Shown in pieces: positions 32,965 through 41,773 of a DNA stretch of 64,000 nucleotides (positions are counted from its first letter, which is position 1; each line of letters starts with the position of its first letter). Source of the DNA: Agromyces cerinus (GTDB taxonomy: Bacteria; Actinomycetota; Actinomycetes; Actinomycetales; Microbacteriaceae); contig NZ_JAFBCT010000001.1 of the NCBI RefSeq assembly GCF_016907835.1, positions 3,596,001 through 3,660,000 on the forward strand, written 5' to 3'. A model generated the notes under the pieces. The model worked only from the letters and a program-made list of their open reading frames with translations. It did no database searches and was not told the DNA's origin. Position numbers and translations under genes: made by a program.

Positions 32965-34649
32965 TGAGCTCCGCGCAGGGCACCGTTCGCCGACTGATCG
33001 TCTACTCGCTCCTCTTCGCACTCGTCACGATCGTCGCGATCGGCGTCGCCGGCCTCCTCGAGCGACTGCTCGGCGTCAGCACCGAGTTGGTGTTCGGCGG
33101 CACCGTCGACCTCGCCCGTTCGCTCGCGTTCGCGCTCATCGGCGGGCCGCTCGCTGCCGTGCTGTGGTGGTCGGTCTGGCGCCGGCTGCGCGACGGCGCC
33201 GAGCGCGCATCGCTCGGCTGGGGTCTCTACGTGACCGTGATGTACACCGTGGCACTCATCGTGGCGACCTCGACGCTCGTCGGCACGGCGGCGTCCCTCC
33301 TCGACGGCGACTGGCGACCCGGCACCTTCGCCGCCTTCCTCGTCTGGGCACTCGTCTGGGTGTGGCACCGGTGGATGTGGCGGCATCCGGTGAAGCATCC
33401 GATCCGGCTGCAGACCGTGCCCGCGGTCGCGGGATCGGTCATCGGACTCGTCGTCGGTGCCGGCGGGGCCGTCAACGCCCTCGGTGCACTGTTCGACGCG
33501 GCGATCCGCGGCATCTCCCAGACCACGATCGCGGGCAGCCCGTGGTGGCAGCTGCCGGTCGACGGGCTCATCTGGGCGGTGGTCGGCACGGCGATCTGGT
33601 GGTGGCACTGGCACCGCGAGGGCGCCAGGCGACTCGACACGGGCCTCTCCGCCGTGGCCCTCGTGGTCGTCGGCGTGATGGCCGCGGGCCTGCTGATGCT
33701 CGTCGGACTCGGCACGACGCTCTGGGTCGGGCTGCGGGTCGCATTCGACGCCGGTGCGCCCTCCGATGAGATCCTGCGTCCGCTGGGGGCCGCGCTCGCG
33801 TGGACGCTCGTCGGCGCGACGGTGTGGACCTACCACCGTCGGATCGCCGCCGTCCGGTCCGACGGCACGCGCCGGGCGAGCACGCTCGTCATGTCGGGGG
33901 TCGGCCTCGTCGGCGCGGCCACGGGCATCGGCATCATCGTGAACAGCGTGCTCGCCGCGCTCGTCGACCCGTTCGCGTCATCCGACACCCGTTCCCTCCT
34001 CCTCGGCGGCATCAGTGCGCTCGTCGTCGGGGGGCCCGTCTGGTGGTTCAGCTGGCGGCCGACCGAGCGCCCCGAACCGGCCGAGATCGCCTACCCCGGC
34101 CGCCGCATCTACCTCGTGGCCGTGTTCGGACTGAGCGCGATCGTCGCGCTCATCACCCTGCTCGTGGTCGGCTTCCAGCTCTTCGCATTCGGGCTCGCCT
34201 CGACGAGCGGCGCGAGCCTGATCGACCAGATACGCGCTCCGCTCGGCCTGCTCGTCGCCACCGTGCTCGTGTTCGGCTACCACTTCGCCGTGTGGCGTCG
34301 CGACCGTTCGGTGATCGCCGCAGCGGGGCTCGCTCCCGAGCAGCGGGTCGGCCGGGTCATCCTCGTGGCCGGCGGCGAGACAACGGAGGTCGAACAGGCG
34401 ATCCGCGCCACGGGTGCCTCCGTCACCGTCTGGCGGAGTGCCGAGGCGGATGACGTCGCCGCGGCCGGCACCGAGGCCGAGGTGGGGCCTGCAACCGGGG
34501 CCGAGCCTGAGCCGCCCATCGAGGTCGAGACCGCTGCGCGCCCCGATCCCCGTGCGATCGTGGCCGCGCTCGACGGCGTCGCCGCGAAGCGCGTGCTCGT
34601 CATCGTGGGGCCGGGTGACCGCGTCGAGGTGATCCGCCTGGCCGACTGA
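32964..34649 (+). CDS. DUF5671-like multi-spanning membrane protein
   Basis: A 561-residue protein with about twelve to fourteen transmembrane segments arranged as internal repeats: LIVYSLLFALVTIVAIGVAGLL-type helix pairs, each ending in a W-x2-R/H motif (WWSVWRRLRD, WVWHRWMWRHP, WWWHWHREGAR, WTYHRRI, WWFSWRPT, YHFAVWRRDR). This resembles the DUF5671 repeat. The C-terminal 120 residues are soluble, with VIVAG-like beta strands. Starts are ATG 32964 or GTG 32961. Function unknown; coupled to the upstream anchored protein. Confidence 0.65.
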   Translation: MSSAQGTVRRLIVYSLLFALVTIVAIGVAGLLERLLGVSTELVFGGTVDLARSLAFALIGGPLAAVLWWSVWRRLRDGAERASLGWGLYVTVMYTVALIVATSTLVGTAASLLDGDWRPGTFAAFLVWALVWVWHRWMWRHPVKHPIRLQTVPAVAGSVIGLVVGAGGAVNALGALFDAAIRGISQTTIAGSPWWQLPVDGLIWAVVGTAIWWWHWHREGARRLDTGLSAVALVVVGVMAAGLLMLVGLGTTLWVGLRVAFDAGAPSDEILRPLGAALAWTLVGATVWTYHRRIAAVRSDGTRRASTLVMSGVGLVGAATGIGIIVNSVLAALVDPFASSDTRSLLLGGISALVVGGPVWWFSWRPTERPEPAEIAYPGRRIYLVAVFGLSAIVALITLLVVGFQLFAFGLASTSGASLIDQIRAPLGLLVATVLVFGYHFAVWRRDRSVIAAAGLAPEQRVGRVILVAGGETTEVEQAIRATGASVTVWRSAEADDVAAAGTEAEVGPATGAEPEPPIEVETAARPDPRAIVAALDGVAAKRVLVIVGPGDRVEVIRLAD

Positions 34650-34677
34650 CGGGCGGGCCGGGCGCGATTCCGCCGAT

Positions 34678-34703
34678 CGAGCGGATGCCGCGGCATCCGC
34701 TCG
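34678..34703. terminator. Perfect 26-bp palindrome between convergent genes
   Basis: CGAGCGGATGCCG is followed directly by its exact reverse complement, giving a 13-bp stem with no spacer. It lies between the stops of the DUF5671-like gene and the GNAT gene, where a bidirectional terminator is expected. It also contains the GGATGCC word in both orientations. Confidence 0.6.
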
Positions 34704-34707
34704 TTCG

Positions 34708-35172
34708 TCAGAGCACCTTCTGCATGTGGATCGCCGCCGTCTCGTAGCCGAGCGACTCGTAGAGGCGGATCGCCGGCGTGTTGTACCCGAAGACGTTCAG
34801 GCGCAGGTTCACCGCCCCCTGTTCGCGCGCGACCTCCTCGGCGAGCTGCATCACGCGGCTGCCGAGCCCCCGGCGCCGGTGCGTCTCGTGGATCGCGACG
34901 TCCCAGATGTACCAGTTGGCCGGCTCGCTCATCGGGCCGATCCAGAGCCAGCCCGCGTCCTCGCCGTCGGCCTCGACGGTGAAGAGCAGATGCCCGTCGA
35001 TGAGCCGCCCGTCGGGGAAGTACTGGTCCTCCGAGGCGCGCCGGCCGACGGCCGCCTGCTCGGCGTTCTCGCCGGCGCGCTGCCGCGCCTGTTCGTATGC
35101 CGCCATCGCGACGGGCAGCCAGGCGGCCGTCTCGGCCTCGGTCTTCAGTCGGAGTCGAACGTCGTCGGTCAT
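34708..35172 (-). CDS. GNAT-family N-acetyltransferase
   Basis: A 154-residue GNAT protein: WYIWDVAIHETHRRRGLGSRVM is the acetyl-CoA motif A and VNLRLNVFGYNTPAIRLYESLGYE motif B. The N-terminal helix pair (AAYEQARQRAGENAEQAAVGRR) matches that of the divergent neighbour at 35264, its paralogue. Acceptor substrate unknown. A CACCAT hexamer 6 nt before the ATG may be a leaderless -10. Confidence 0.87.
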   Translation of the reverse strand: MTDDVRLRLKTEAETAAWLPVAMAAYEQARQRAGENAEQAAVGRRASEDQYFPDGRLIDGHLLFTVEADGEDAGWLWIGPMSEPANWYIWDVAIHETHRRRGLGSRVMQLAEEVAREQGAVNLRLNVFGYNTPAIRLYESLGYETAAIHMQKVL

Positions 35173-35263
35173 CCGCCCATGGTGCCACGACGCCGATCGC
35201 GAGGGGAGGGGTGCACGGCGGTCGGATCCGCCCTCTCGCGGCGCAGTGTGACAGGCTTCGCCC

Positions 35264-35734
35264 ATGACCGCCTCCCTCCGACCGCTCGACCGCGCCCGGC
35301 TTCCCGAGTGGATCGACCGCAGTGCCGGCGAGTACGCCCGCGATCTCATCGCGATGGGCAGGTCCGAGGAATGGGCCCTGAGGCATGCCGCGGAGGGGAT
35401 GGCCGAATCGTTCCCGGGTGGCGCGCCGACACCCGGTCACGAGGTCTTCGACGTCGTCGACGACCAGGGCGTCGCGGTCGGCTACCTCTGGATCGGCCCC
35501 GACACGAGCGGCGACGACCGGTCGTGGTGGATCTGGGACGTGCTGATCGAACCCGGGCACCGGGGCCGGGGTCTCGGGCGCGAGGCGATGCGCCTCGCCG
35601 AGGAGCACGCCAGGGCGCAGGGCGCCCACTCGATCGGCCTCAACGTCTTCGCGTTCAACGCGACGGCACGCGGCCTCTACGAGTCGCTCGGCTACGAGAC
35701 GACCTCGGTGCGCATGGGCAAGCGCCTCGACTGA
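35264..35734 (+). CDS. GNAT-family N-acetyltransferase, paralogue of its divergent neighbour
   Basis: A 156-residue GNAT protein with WWIWDVLIEPGHRGRGLGREAMRL and IGLNVFAFNATARGLYESLGYE, the same architecture and motif wording as the gene at 34708-35172, so the pair probably arose by inverted duplication. CAGGCT (35252-35257) 6 nt before the ATG suggests a leaderless transcript. Substrate unknown. Confidence 0.87.
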   Translation: MTASLRPLDRARLPEWIDRSAGEYARDLIAMGRSEEWALRHAAEGMAESFPGGAPTPGHEVFDVVDDQGVAVGYLWIGPDTSGDDRSWWIWDVLIEPGHRGRGLGREAMRLAEEHARAQGAHSIGLNVFAFNATARGLYESLGYETTSVRMGKRLD

Positions 35735-35775
35735 TCGCGGCGAGCGGATGCCCCGTGGTGGGCGAAAATGGTGGG

Positions 35776-36615
35776 ATGACGAGAACGGTGCGCGGCGCGA
35801 GGGTCCTGATCACCGGCGCGGCCGGGGGCATGGGCCGCATGTACGCCGAACGCGCGGTGGCCGAGCACGCGGCATCCGTCACCCTCTGGGACCGCGACGC
35901 GGCGGCGCTCGCGCGCACGGTCGACGAGCTCGGCGCGATCTCGCGCGGGCGCACCCGCATCCAGTCGTTCGTCGTCGACGTCGGCGACCTCGGAGCGATC
36001 GCGAAGACCGCCCAGCGCGTGCGGCGCGAGGTCGGCAACCCCGACGTGCTCATCAACAACGCCGGCATCGTGCGCGGCAACCGCTACTTCTGGAACACCG
36101 ACAACGGCGACGACACCCGCACGACGATGCAGGTCAACGCGCTCGCGCCGATGTACATCGCGCGCGAGTTCCTACCCGGCATGATCTCGAACGCGTATCG
36201 TGCGGCGCGCATCGTGAACGTCGCGAGTGCTGCAGGCACCCTCGCGAACCCCCGCATGGCGGTCTACGCCGCGTCGAAGGCGGCGCTCATCGGCTGGAGC
36301 GACTCGCTGCGACTCGAGCTCGAGCAGTCCGACCACGGCAACGTGAAGGTGACCACGGTCACGCCGAGCTACATCGCGACCGGTATGTTCGCGGGTGCCC
36401 GCGGTCCGGTGCTCGCGCCGGTGCTCGAGCCCGAGTACGTCGTCGACCGCGTGTGGCGGGCGATGCTCGAGGGCAGGCCCCTGCTGGAGCTGCCGAGGAG
36501 CGTTCGCTTCTCACGCGCGCTGCGTGGTCTGCTGCCGACGCGCGTCTTCGACCGCGTCGTCGGCGACGGCTTCGGCGTGTACCGCTCGATGGATCGGTTC
36601 ACGGGGCGCCGCTGA
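35776..36615 (+). CDS. Classical short-chain dehydrogenase/reductase
   Basis: A 279-residue SDR with the complete classical set: VLITGAAGGMGRMYAERA for NAD(P), LINNAGIV, catalytic Ser in NVASAAGT and YAASKAAL. Asp in TLWDRDAAAL after the second strand suggests NAD preference. The extended C-terminus (LELPRSVRFSRALRGLLP) is typical of SDRs acting on lipids or steroids. It stands alone between a GNAT gene and a convergent hydrolase. Confidence 0.9.
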   Translation: MTRTVRGARVLITGAAGGMGRMYAERAVAEHAASVTLWDRDAAALARTVDELGAISRGRTRIQSFVVDVGDLGAIAKTAQRVRREVGNPDVLINNAGIVRGNRYFWNTDNGDDTRTTMQVNALAPMYIAREFLPGMISNAYRAARIVNVASAAGTLANPRMAVYAASKAALIGWSDSLRLELEQSDHGNVKVTTVTPSYIATGMFAGARGPVLAPVLEPEYVVDRVWRAMLEGRPLLELPRSVRFSRALRGLLPTRVFDRVVGDGFGVYRSMDRFTGRR

Positions 36616-36660
36616 CGCCGAGCGCCGCAGCGCTCGCGCTGACGCCGCGCGCCGTATCGC

Positions 36661-37479
36661 TCAGAGCTCGTGCTCGCCCAGCCAGTCGAGCAGCACGCGC
36701 GTGAACTCCTCGGAGCGCTCGACGCTCGGCAGGTGCGCCGTGTCGGCGAAGCGAGCACCCGTCGCGTTCGGCAGGTGCTCGAGCAGGTGGTCGTACGCCG
36801 CGAGCACCGGGCTGACGTCGTACTCGCCCACCGTCACGAGCGCGGGCAGCCGGATGTCGCCGAGCCGCTCGTTCGCCGGCGGTTCGAGCGGGAGCATGGT
36901 GCCGTCGTCGGTCGCGTGGGCGGCGTTCGGGGCGTTCAGTTCGTACGCCCGTCGCACGAACCCGGGGTCGAGCTCCGCCTCGGAGCGAAGCGGCCCCACA
37001 GCCCACACCGCCGCCTCGAGGCGCATGAGCAGCGCCGCATCGACCGCCGGATCGATCGCCTCGATCTCGTCGAACCGTCGCTGCTCCTCATCGGTGAGCG
37101 GCAGGTCGGGGAATCCGCCCGGCTCCGAGCCGACGGTCACGACGCCGCGGACGCGGTCGGGGAAGGCGAGTGCGGTGTCGAGCGTGATGCGCCCGCCGCG
37201 GCTCGCGCCGATGACGGTCGCCTCGGCGACGCCGAGGTGGTCGAGCACCGCGATCGCGTCGGCGTGGTTCGCGAACGGCACCGACTCGTCGTGGTGCGTG
37301 CCGCCGAACCCGCGGGGGTCGTACCGCACGACGAAGTGGTCTTCGGCGAGGGCGTCGATCTGCTCGTCCCACATGCGCAGCGTCGCGATGCCGGCGGGGA
37401 TCAGGAGCAGGGCGGGCGCGGAGGCGTGGCCCGCCGACTCGTAGTGGAGTTCGGCACCGGGAACCGTGAGTGTTGGCAT
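36661..37479 (-). CDS. Alpha/beta hydrolase
   Basis: A 272-residue alpha/beta-hydrolase. The nucleophile elbow is GASRGG (Ser near residue 94), the oxyanion region follows LLLIPAGIATLRMWD, RYDPRGFGGT is the conserved loop, and the acid and His are likely in GEYDVSP and TAHLPSVE. Similar to non-heme peroxidase or enol-lactonase-type hydrolases; no specific substrate can be named. No operon partner. Confidence 0.87.
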   Translation of the reverse strand: MPTLTVPGAELHYESAGHASAPALLLIPAGIATLRMWDEQIDALAEDHFVVRYDPRGFGGTHHDESVPFANHADAIAVLDHLGVAEATVIGASRGGRITLDTALAFPDRVRGVVTVGSEPGGFPDLPLTDEEQRRFDEIEAIDPAVDAALLMRLEAAVWAVGPLRSEAELDPGFVRRAYELNAPNAAHATDDGTMLPLEPPANERLGDIRLPALVTVGEYDVSPVLAAYDHLLEHLPNATGARFADTAHLPSVERSEEFTRVLLDWLGEHEL

Positions 37480-37527
37480 CCCCCGATGCTACGCACTTCG
37501 ATCGCCCCCGCCGTCACGGGCGATCGC

Positions 37528-37959
37528 TCAGTCGTCGTCGCCCTGGTCCTGCTTCTTGTCCTTCTTGTCGTTGTTGCCGTTGTTGTTGCCCGGGCCGCGG
37601 TTGTCGTTGTCGTCGTCGTCGTCCTCGGTCGGCGTGGGGGTCGGCGTGACGGAATCGGTGACCTCGGCGGCTTCGAGATCAGCCTGCACGAGCGCAATGG
37701 CCTCGCGGATGTCGGCGGCCTGCTGCTCGCCGATGGTGCCCGAGTCGACGGCCGCGGTCACGTCGTTCTCGAGCAGGGCGAGGGCGGCGATCGCGCCGAG
37801 GTAGTCGCCGTCGGCAGCGCGTTTCGCGACCTGCACGACCGAGGAGTGGAGATCGGCGCTGACCGCCTCAGGTGATTGACCGCAGGCGGCCAGCCCGAAC
37901 GCGAGCGACCCGGCGAGGAGTCCGGCGCCGACCATGGTGCGAAGTCGTGCGCGCGTCAT
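37528..37959 (-). CDS. Lipoprotein coupled to the Ser/Thr kinase
   Basis: A 143-residue protein with a lipoprotein signal (GSLAFGLAACGQS; lipobox LAAC), a helical domain of about 75 residues and an extremely low-complexity tail: a Thr-Pro run, a poly-Asp stretch and Asn/Lys-rich sequence. It overlaps the kinase gene by 4 nt (ATGA). The helical part may be an extracytoplasmic ligand or partner of the kinase; that is inference from gene order. Confidence 0.75.
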   Translation of the reverse strand: MTRARLRTMVGAGLLAGSLAFGLAACGQSPEAVSADLHSSVVQVAKRAADGDYLGAIAALALLENDVTAAVDSGTIGEQQAADIREAIALVQADLEAAEVTDSVTPTPTPTEDDDDDNDNRGPGNNNGNNDKKDKKQDQGDDD

Positions 37960-39212
37960 CGCGTCACCGCCTCTTCGAGCTGCTCGAGATGCACGCCGAG
38001 CTCGCCCGGCAGGGTCGGCAGCGTCTCGGTGGGCACGGGCTGCGGCCCGGTGAGGCTCGCGACCACCGGCGGCACGAGCAACGCGATGCCGATCGCGATG
38101 ACGACGAGCAGCCCGACGGCGATCGCCGGACGCACCCAGCGGCGCGAGGGGGTCGGCGCCGGCTCGAACGCGGACGCCACAGCCCGAGCGGCGACGGCCC
38201 CATCGGCACCCTCAGGGGTGCCGAGCACGGCCGTCGTCGCGGCCGACGAGGCCGCGGCGGTGCGCGAAGCGGGCAGCACCAGGGTGGGGGCGTCGGATGC
38301 CTCGTGCAGCACGGTCGTCGCGGCATCCGCTCGGTTCGTCTCCGCCGATGCGGGCTCCGGCACGCTCGGAAGCCGACCGGCCGCGATCGCGACGTCGAGC
38401 GCCGTCGGTCGATCGGATGCCTCTCGGGCGGTCATGCCGCGGAGCAGCTCCACCCACTCGGTGCCGAGCAGTGCGGGGATCTCGGGGTCGCCCACGAGGC
38501 GTGCCGCCGCCGCTTCGACGGCCGGGCCGGGGAACGCCTGCCGCCCGGTGCGCGCCTCGAGCAGCACGAGCCCGAGCGAGTAGATGTCGGACGCGACGCC
38601 CGGCGCGCGGCCGCTCACCTGCTCGGGGCTGAGGTAGCCGGGGGTGCCGACGTAGGCGCCGGTGCGGGTGAGGCGCGCATCGTCGATGAGGCGGGCGATG
38701 CCGAAGTCGGCGAGTTTCGCGTCCCAGCTGCGAGTGGGCAGGTGCGACGGTGCCAGCAGCACGTTCCCCGGCTTCACGTCGCGGTGCACGATGCCGCGCG
38801 CGTGGATCACGTGCAGCGCCTCGGCGAGGTCGGCGGCGAGCCCCGCGGCCTCCGCTGTGCCGACCGGGCCGTGCTGCAGGGCCTTGCGGAGGTCCTGGCC
38901 CTCGACGAGTTCCATGACGAGGTACTCGCGGTCGATCGCGCCGTCGTGCGCGGCGTCGTAGAGGCGCACGAGCGCGCGGTGCTCGACGCTCGCGAGCAGG
39001 GCCGTCTCGGAGCGCCGGCGTGCCGCGTCGTCGATGCCCTCGGCGGCTTCGGCGAACACCTTCACGGCGACCGAGCGGCCGAGGCTCAGGTCTTCGCCGC
39101 GATAGACGCTCGCCATGCCGCCCCGGCCGATGAGCCCGTCGAGGCGGTATCGGCCGCCGAGCGTCACGCCCGTGAAGGGGCCGTCGGCGAAGCGGTCGGG
39201 GGAGCTGGTCAC
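37956..39212 (-). CDS. Serine/threonine protein kinase (PknB-like)
   Basis: A 418-residue receptor-type kinase. Kinase domain (about 15-270): glycine loop GRGGMASVYRG, Lys in VAVKVF, catalytic HRDVKPGN, DFGIARL, and GTPGYLSPEQ. A 70-residue Ala/Thr-rich juxtamembrane stretch precedes one transmembrane helix (about 365-385) and a short, roughly 35-residue outside tail without PASTA repeats. GTG 39212 follows TACGCT by 7 nt, suggesting a leaderless start. It is coupled to the lipoprotein that follows. Confidence 0.93.
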   Translation of the reverse strand: MTSSPDRFADGPFTGVTLGGRYRLDGLIGRGGMASVYRGEDLSLGRSVAVKVFAEAAEGIDDAARRRSETALLASVEHRALVRLYDAAHDGAIDREYLVMELVEGQDLRKALQHGPVGTAEAAGLAADLAEALHVIHARGIVHRDVKPGNVLLAPSHLPTRSWDAKLADFGIARLIDDARLTRTGAYVGTPGYLSPEQVSGRAPGVASDIYSLGLVLLEARTGRQAFPGPAVEAAAARLVGDPEIPALLGTEWVELLRGMTAREASDRPTALDVAIAAGRLPSVPEPASAETNRADAATTVLHEASDAPTLVLPASRTAAASSAATTAVLGTPEGADGAVAARAVASAFEPAPTPSRRWVRPAIAVGLLVVIAIGIALLVPPVVASLTGPQPVPTETLPTLPGELGVHLEQLEEAVTR

Positions 39213-39309
39213 GCCTTCGAGCGTATCGTCGCAGGCTGGGAGACGGACGAATCGCGCGATGCCGGACATGACCTGGGTAGGGCATGATTCGACGAATGGA
39301 GACGTGGCG

Positions 39310-40038
39310 ATGAACACCACGAACACCGATGGACTGCGCGGGCTCGATGAGGATCCCGATCTCGACCGGATGCTCGGTGCGGCGGCTCGCCCCAGCACCG
39401 GGCTGACACCCGAGGTGCGTTCCCGGCTTGCGGCGATGGCGGAGTCGGCGATGGCGCCGGACCGGCCGTCGCATCGGCGGCGGGCGGCTCTCGCGGCTGC
39501 CGTGCTGGCACCGGTGCTGCTGGTGGGGGGAGCGGGTGCGGCGTTCGCCGCGACCATGGTCGATTGGTCGCAGTTCTGGGGCACGAGCACGAGCACGACC
39601 ACCGAGTGGCAGGCGTGGGCCGAGGAGCCCGATGCGGTCGTCACCTACTCGTTGCCGGGCGGCGGCGCCTGCGAGCTGCGCCTCGGAGACGTCACCTACA
39701 GTCCGGACCCGGCTCGCCCCGACGGTGTGGAGGCGGATCCGCGGGCGGCCGATGCGGTGCGCGACTACCTGCGGGCCGGGGACCTCTTCACCGAAGCCGA
39801 TGTCGAGAACGCGATCGTCTCGGGCCGAGCCGTCGACGAGAACTTCATCGAGGAGGACGACGGCTCGAGGACCCGGTTCGGGTACGGCACCGAGAACTAC
39901 GACGCCGACGTCGAGTACAACATGGCCGTCAAGAGCGCGATCCAGAACCGGATGACGGAGTACGTCGAGGGTCGAGGCCTGCCGATGGTCGGCGTCGGCT
40001 GGTTGGGCCAGGAGAAGTGCACCGGGGTCGACGAGTGA
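39310..40038 (+). CDS. Single-pass membrane protein coupled to an ECF sigma factor
   Basis: A 242-residue protein: a cytoplasmic N-terminus with an acidic then charged helix (DPDLDRMLGAAARP, TPEVRSRLAAMAESA), one transmembrane helix near 60-80 (AALAAAVLAPVLLVGGAGAAFAA, given here to mark the span) and an extracytoplasmic domain with two cysteines (GACELR, EKCTG). Topology suits a membrane partner or anti-sigma-like protein, but no zinc HxxxCxxC motif is present. It overlaps the downstream sigma gene by GTGA. Confidence 0.7.
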   Translation: MNTTNTDGLRGLDEDPDLDRMLGAAARPSTGLTPEVRSRLAAMAESAMAPDRPSHRRRAALAAAVLAPVLLVGGAGAAFAATMVDWSQFWGTSTSTTTEWQAWAEEPDAVVTYSLPGGGACELRLGDVTYSPDPARPDGVEADPRAADAVRDYLRAGDLFTEADVENAIVSGRAVDENFIEEDDGSRTRFGYGTENYDADVEYNMAVKSAIQNRMTEYVEGRGLPMVGVGWLGQEKCTGVDE

Positions 40039-40541
40039 TCGGCCGCAGCCGGTCGCGCGACGAACGCGACTACGCGGCGCTCATGGCCGAAGCTTCCCCC
40101 GACCTGCTCACGTACTTCGAACGCCGGGTCGGTGCCGACGGTGCCGACCTGCTCGCGGAGACGATGCTGATCGCCTGGCGCCGCAGGTCGGAGCTCCCGC
40201 GGGAGGTCGAGCCCGCACGCATGTGGCTGTTCGGCGTCGCGCGGAACGTGCTCCGCAACGCGGCCCGCAGCGAGGCGCGGCGCGAGCGTCTCGGCGACGC
40301 CCTCCGCGAGGTGCTGACGACCCGTTCGGTCGAGGATCCCGCCGACGTCGTCGCGATGCGGGATCTGCTCGAGCGGCTCGATCCCGACCTCGCCGAGATC
40401 GTCACCCTCGTGCACTGGGACGGCTGGTCGCTCGTCGAGATCGGCCGGCTGCTCGGCATGCCGGCGTCGACCGTGCGGGGTCGCTACCAGCGAGCGAAGG
40501 AGGAGCTCCGCGCGCAGCTCGCGGTGCGGGCGCCCCGCTGA
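40035..40541 (+). CDS. ECF RNA polymerase sigma factor
   Basis: A 168-residue sigma-70 family protein with region 2 (LLTYFERRV, ETMLIAWRRRSELP, MWLFGVARNVLRN) and region 4 (VTLVHWDGWSLVEIGRLLGM, STVRGRYQRAKEELR). GTG 40035 overlaps the stop of the membrane-protein gene. The usual order is sigma first and anti-sigma second; here it is reversed. Its regulon is unknown, and no clear ECF promoter was identified upstream of the operon. Confidence 0.88.
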   Translation: MIGRSRSRDERDYAALMAEASPDLLTYFERRVGADGADLLAETMLIAWRRRSELPREVEPARMWLFGVARNVLRNAARSEARRERLGDALREVLTTRSVEDPADVVAMRDLLERLDPDLAEIVTLVHWDGWSLVEIGRLLGMPASTVRGRYQRAKEELRAQLAVRAPR

Positions 40542-40601
40542 CGGGAGCGCCGGGGAGCGGGCGCGTCAGGGCGCGGGCGCCACCGGCGCCGCCCCGCCCG
40601 G

Positions 40602-41324
40602 TCAGCAGCAGTCGTCGTGCTCGTTGCCCTCGGCTTCGCGTTCGCCCGTGAGCACCGACACCGGCACCGTGCACGCGTCGCCGCGCCAGGCCTCGATGCC
40701 CTCGCGCACCGCGAATGCGGCGATGACGAGTGCGGCCACCGAGTCGGCCCACGCCCAGCCGAGCAGGCTGTTGAGCAGCAGGCCCGCGAGCAGCGCCGCC
40801 GAGAGGTAGGCGCAGATCAGCGTCTGCTTCGAGTCGGCGACGGCGGAGGCGGAACCGAGTTCGCGGCCGGTGCGGCGTTCGAACCACGACAGCAGCGGCA
40901 TGACGGCGAGGCTCACGGCGGCGAGCACGATGCCGATCGGGGAGTGCTCGGGCTCCGAGGCCCCGAGCAGCGCGCGGGCGGCGTCGATGGACACGAACAG
41001 CGCCAGGCCGAAGAAGGAGACGGCGATGAGGCGCAGGGCGACGCGCTCGCGCTTGTGGGGGTCGGGGGCGGCGAACTGCCAGGCCACTGCGGCGGCCGAG
41101 AGCACCTCGACGATCGAGTCGAGGCCGAAGCCGATGAGGGCGGCCGACGAGGCGACCGAGCCGGCGACGAGGGCGACGATCGCCTCGATCACGTTGTACG
41201 TGATGGTCGCCGCGACGATGAGCCGGATGCGTCGCACGAGCACGGCGCGGCGCCCGGGGGCGAGCGTGCCGGGGATGCGCGGGCGCGGTGTGCTCGGGCC
41301 GGGCGTCTGCGGCACGGCGGTCAT
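40602..41324 (-). CDS. Cation diffusion facilitator-like metal exporter
   Basis: A 240-residue CDF-type transporter with six hydrophobic segments. Metal-site aspartates occur in helix 2 (GFGLDSIVEV) and helix 5 (WADSVAALVI); the C-terminus is short and ends in the metal-binding-like EHDDCC rather than a full cytoplasmic domain. It overlaps its regulator gene by 4 nt (ATGA). With a CmtR-like sensor the cargo is likely Cd(II), Pb(II) or Zn(II); this is inferred from the regulator's cysteines. Confidence 0.82.
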   Translation of the reverse strand: MTAVPQTPGPSTPRPRIPGTLAPGRRAVLVRRIRLIVAATITYNVIEAIVALVAGSVASSAALIGFGLDSIVEVLSAAAVAWQFAAPDPHKRERVALRLIAVSFFGLALFVSIDAARALLGASEPEHSPIGIVLAAVSLAVMPLLSWFERRTGRELGSASAVADSKQTLICAYLSAALLAGLLLNSLLGWAWADSVAALVIAAFAVREGIEAWRGDACTVPVSVLTGEREAEGNEHDDCC

Positions 41325-41671
41325 GCGCACGTGCATTCGTCGCCGGAGCAGCAGGCCGGGTCGACGACGAGCACGAGCCGCAGCAGGTCGCCGAGCGCCG
41401 GTGCGAGGTGCTCGCCGGCGAGCCGGTACGAGGTGCGACGACCGTCGGGCACCGCCTCGACGAGCCCGCAGCCGCGCAGGCAGGCCAGCTGGTTCGACAT
41501 CACCTGGCGGGAGACGCCGAGCGAATCGGCGAGGTCCGACGGGTAGGCGGGCGCTTCACGAAGCGAGAGCAGGATGCGGGCGCGGGTCTCGTCGGAGAGC
41601 GCGTGCCCGAGGCGCGCGAGCGCCGCGGTGTGGGTCAGGGTCGCCGTTTCGGTCACGAGGTGCTCGGTCAC
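41321..41671 (-). CDS. CmtR-like ArsR/SmtB metal sensor
   Basis: A 116-residue ArsR/SmtB repressor: LSDETRARILLSL, then SRQVMSNQLACLRGCGLVEAV. The CxxxC pair in the recognition helix (ACLRGCG) is the signature of mycobacterial CmtR, the Cd/Pb sensor, and the C-terminal tail DPACCSGDECTCA supplies further cysteine ligands. GTG 41671 lies 7 nt after a -10-like TATCGT, so translation is probably leaderless. It forms an operon with the CDF exporter and would be released by metal. Confidence 0.85.
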   Translation of the reverse strand: MTEHLVTETATLTHTAALARLGHALSDETRARILLSLREAPAYPSDLADSLGVSRQVMSNQLACLRGCGLVEAVPDGRRTSYRLAGEHLAPALGDLLRLVLVVDPACCSGDECTCA

Positions 41672-41678
41672 GCCGGTG

Positions 41679-41716
41679 ACGATACAGCAGATCGTGTATT
41701 CACAAAAGCCTGTATC
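41679..41716 (-). promoter_or_regulatory. Metal-responsive promoter/operator of the cmtR-like operon
   Basis: Arms GATACAG (41681-41687) and CTGTATC (41710-41716) form a 36-bp interrupted palindrome; on the minus strand the -10-like TATCGT overlaps its proximal arm (41679-41684). This fits autorepression by the sensor. Confidence 0.6.
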
Positions 41717-41773
41717 GAACGGATGGCACGGCTCTCCGCGGCGCGGCGGGGCGCAGACGCCCGAGTCGACCGC

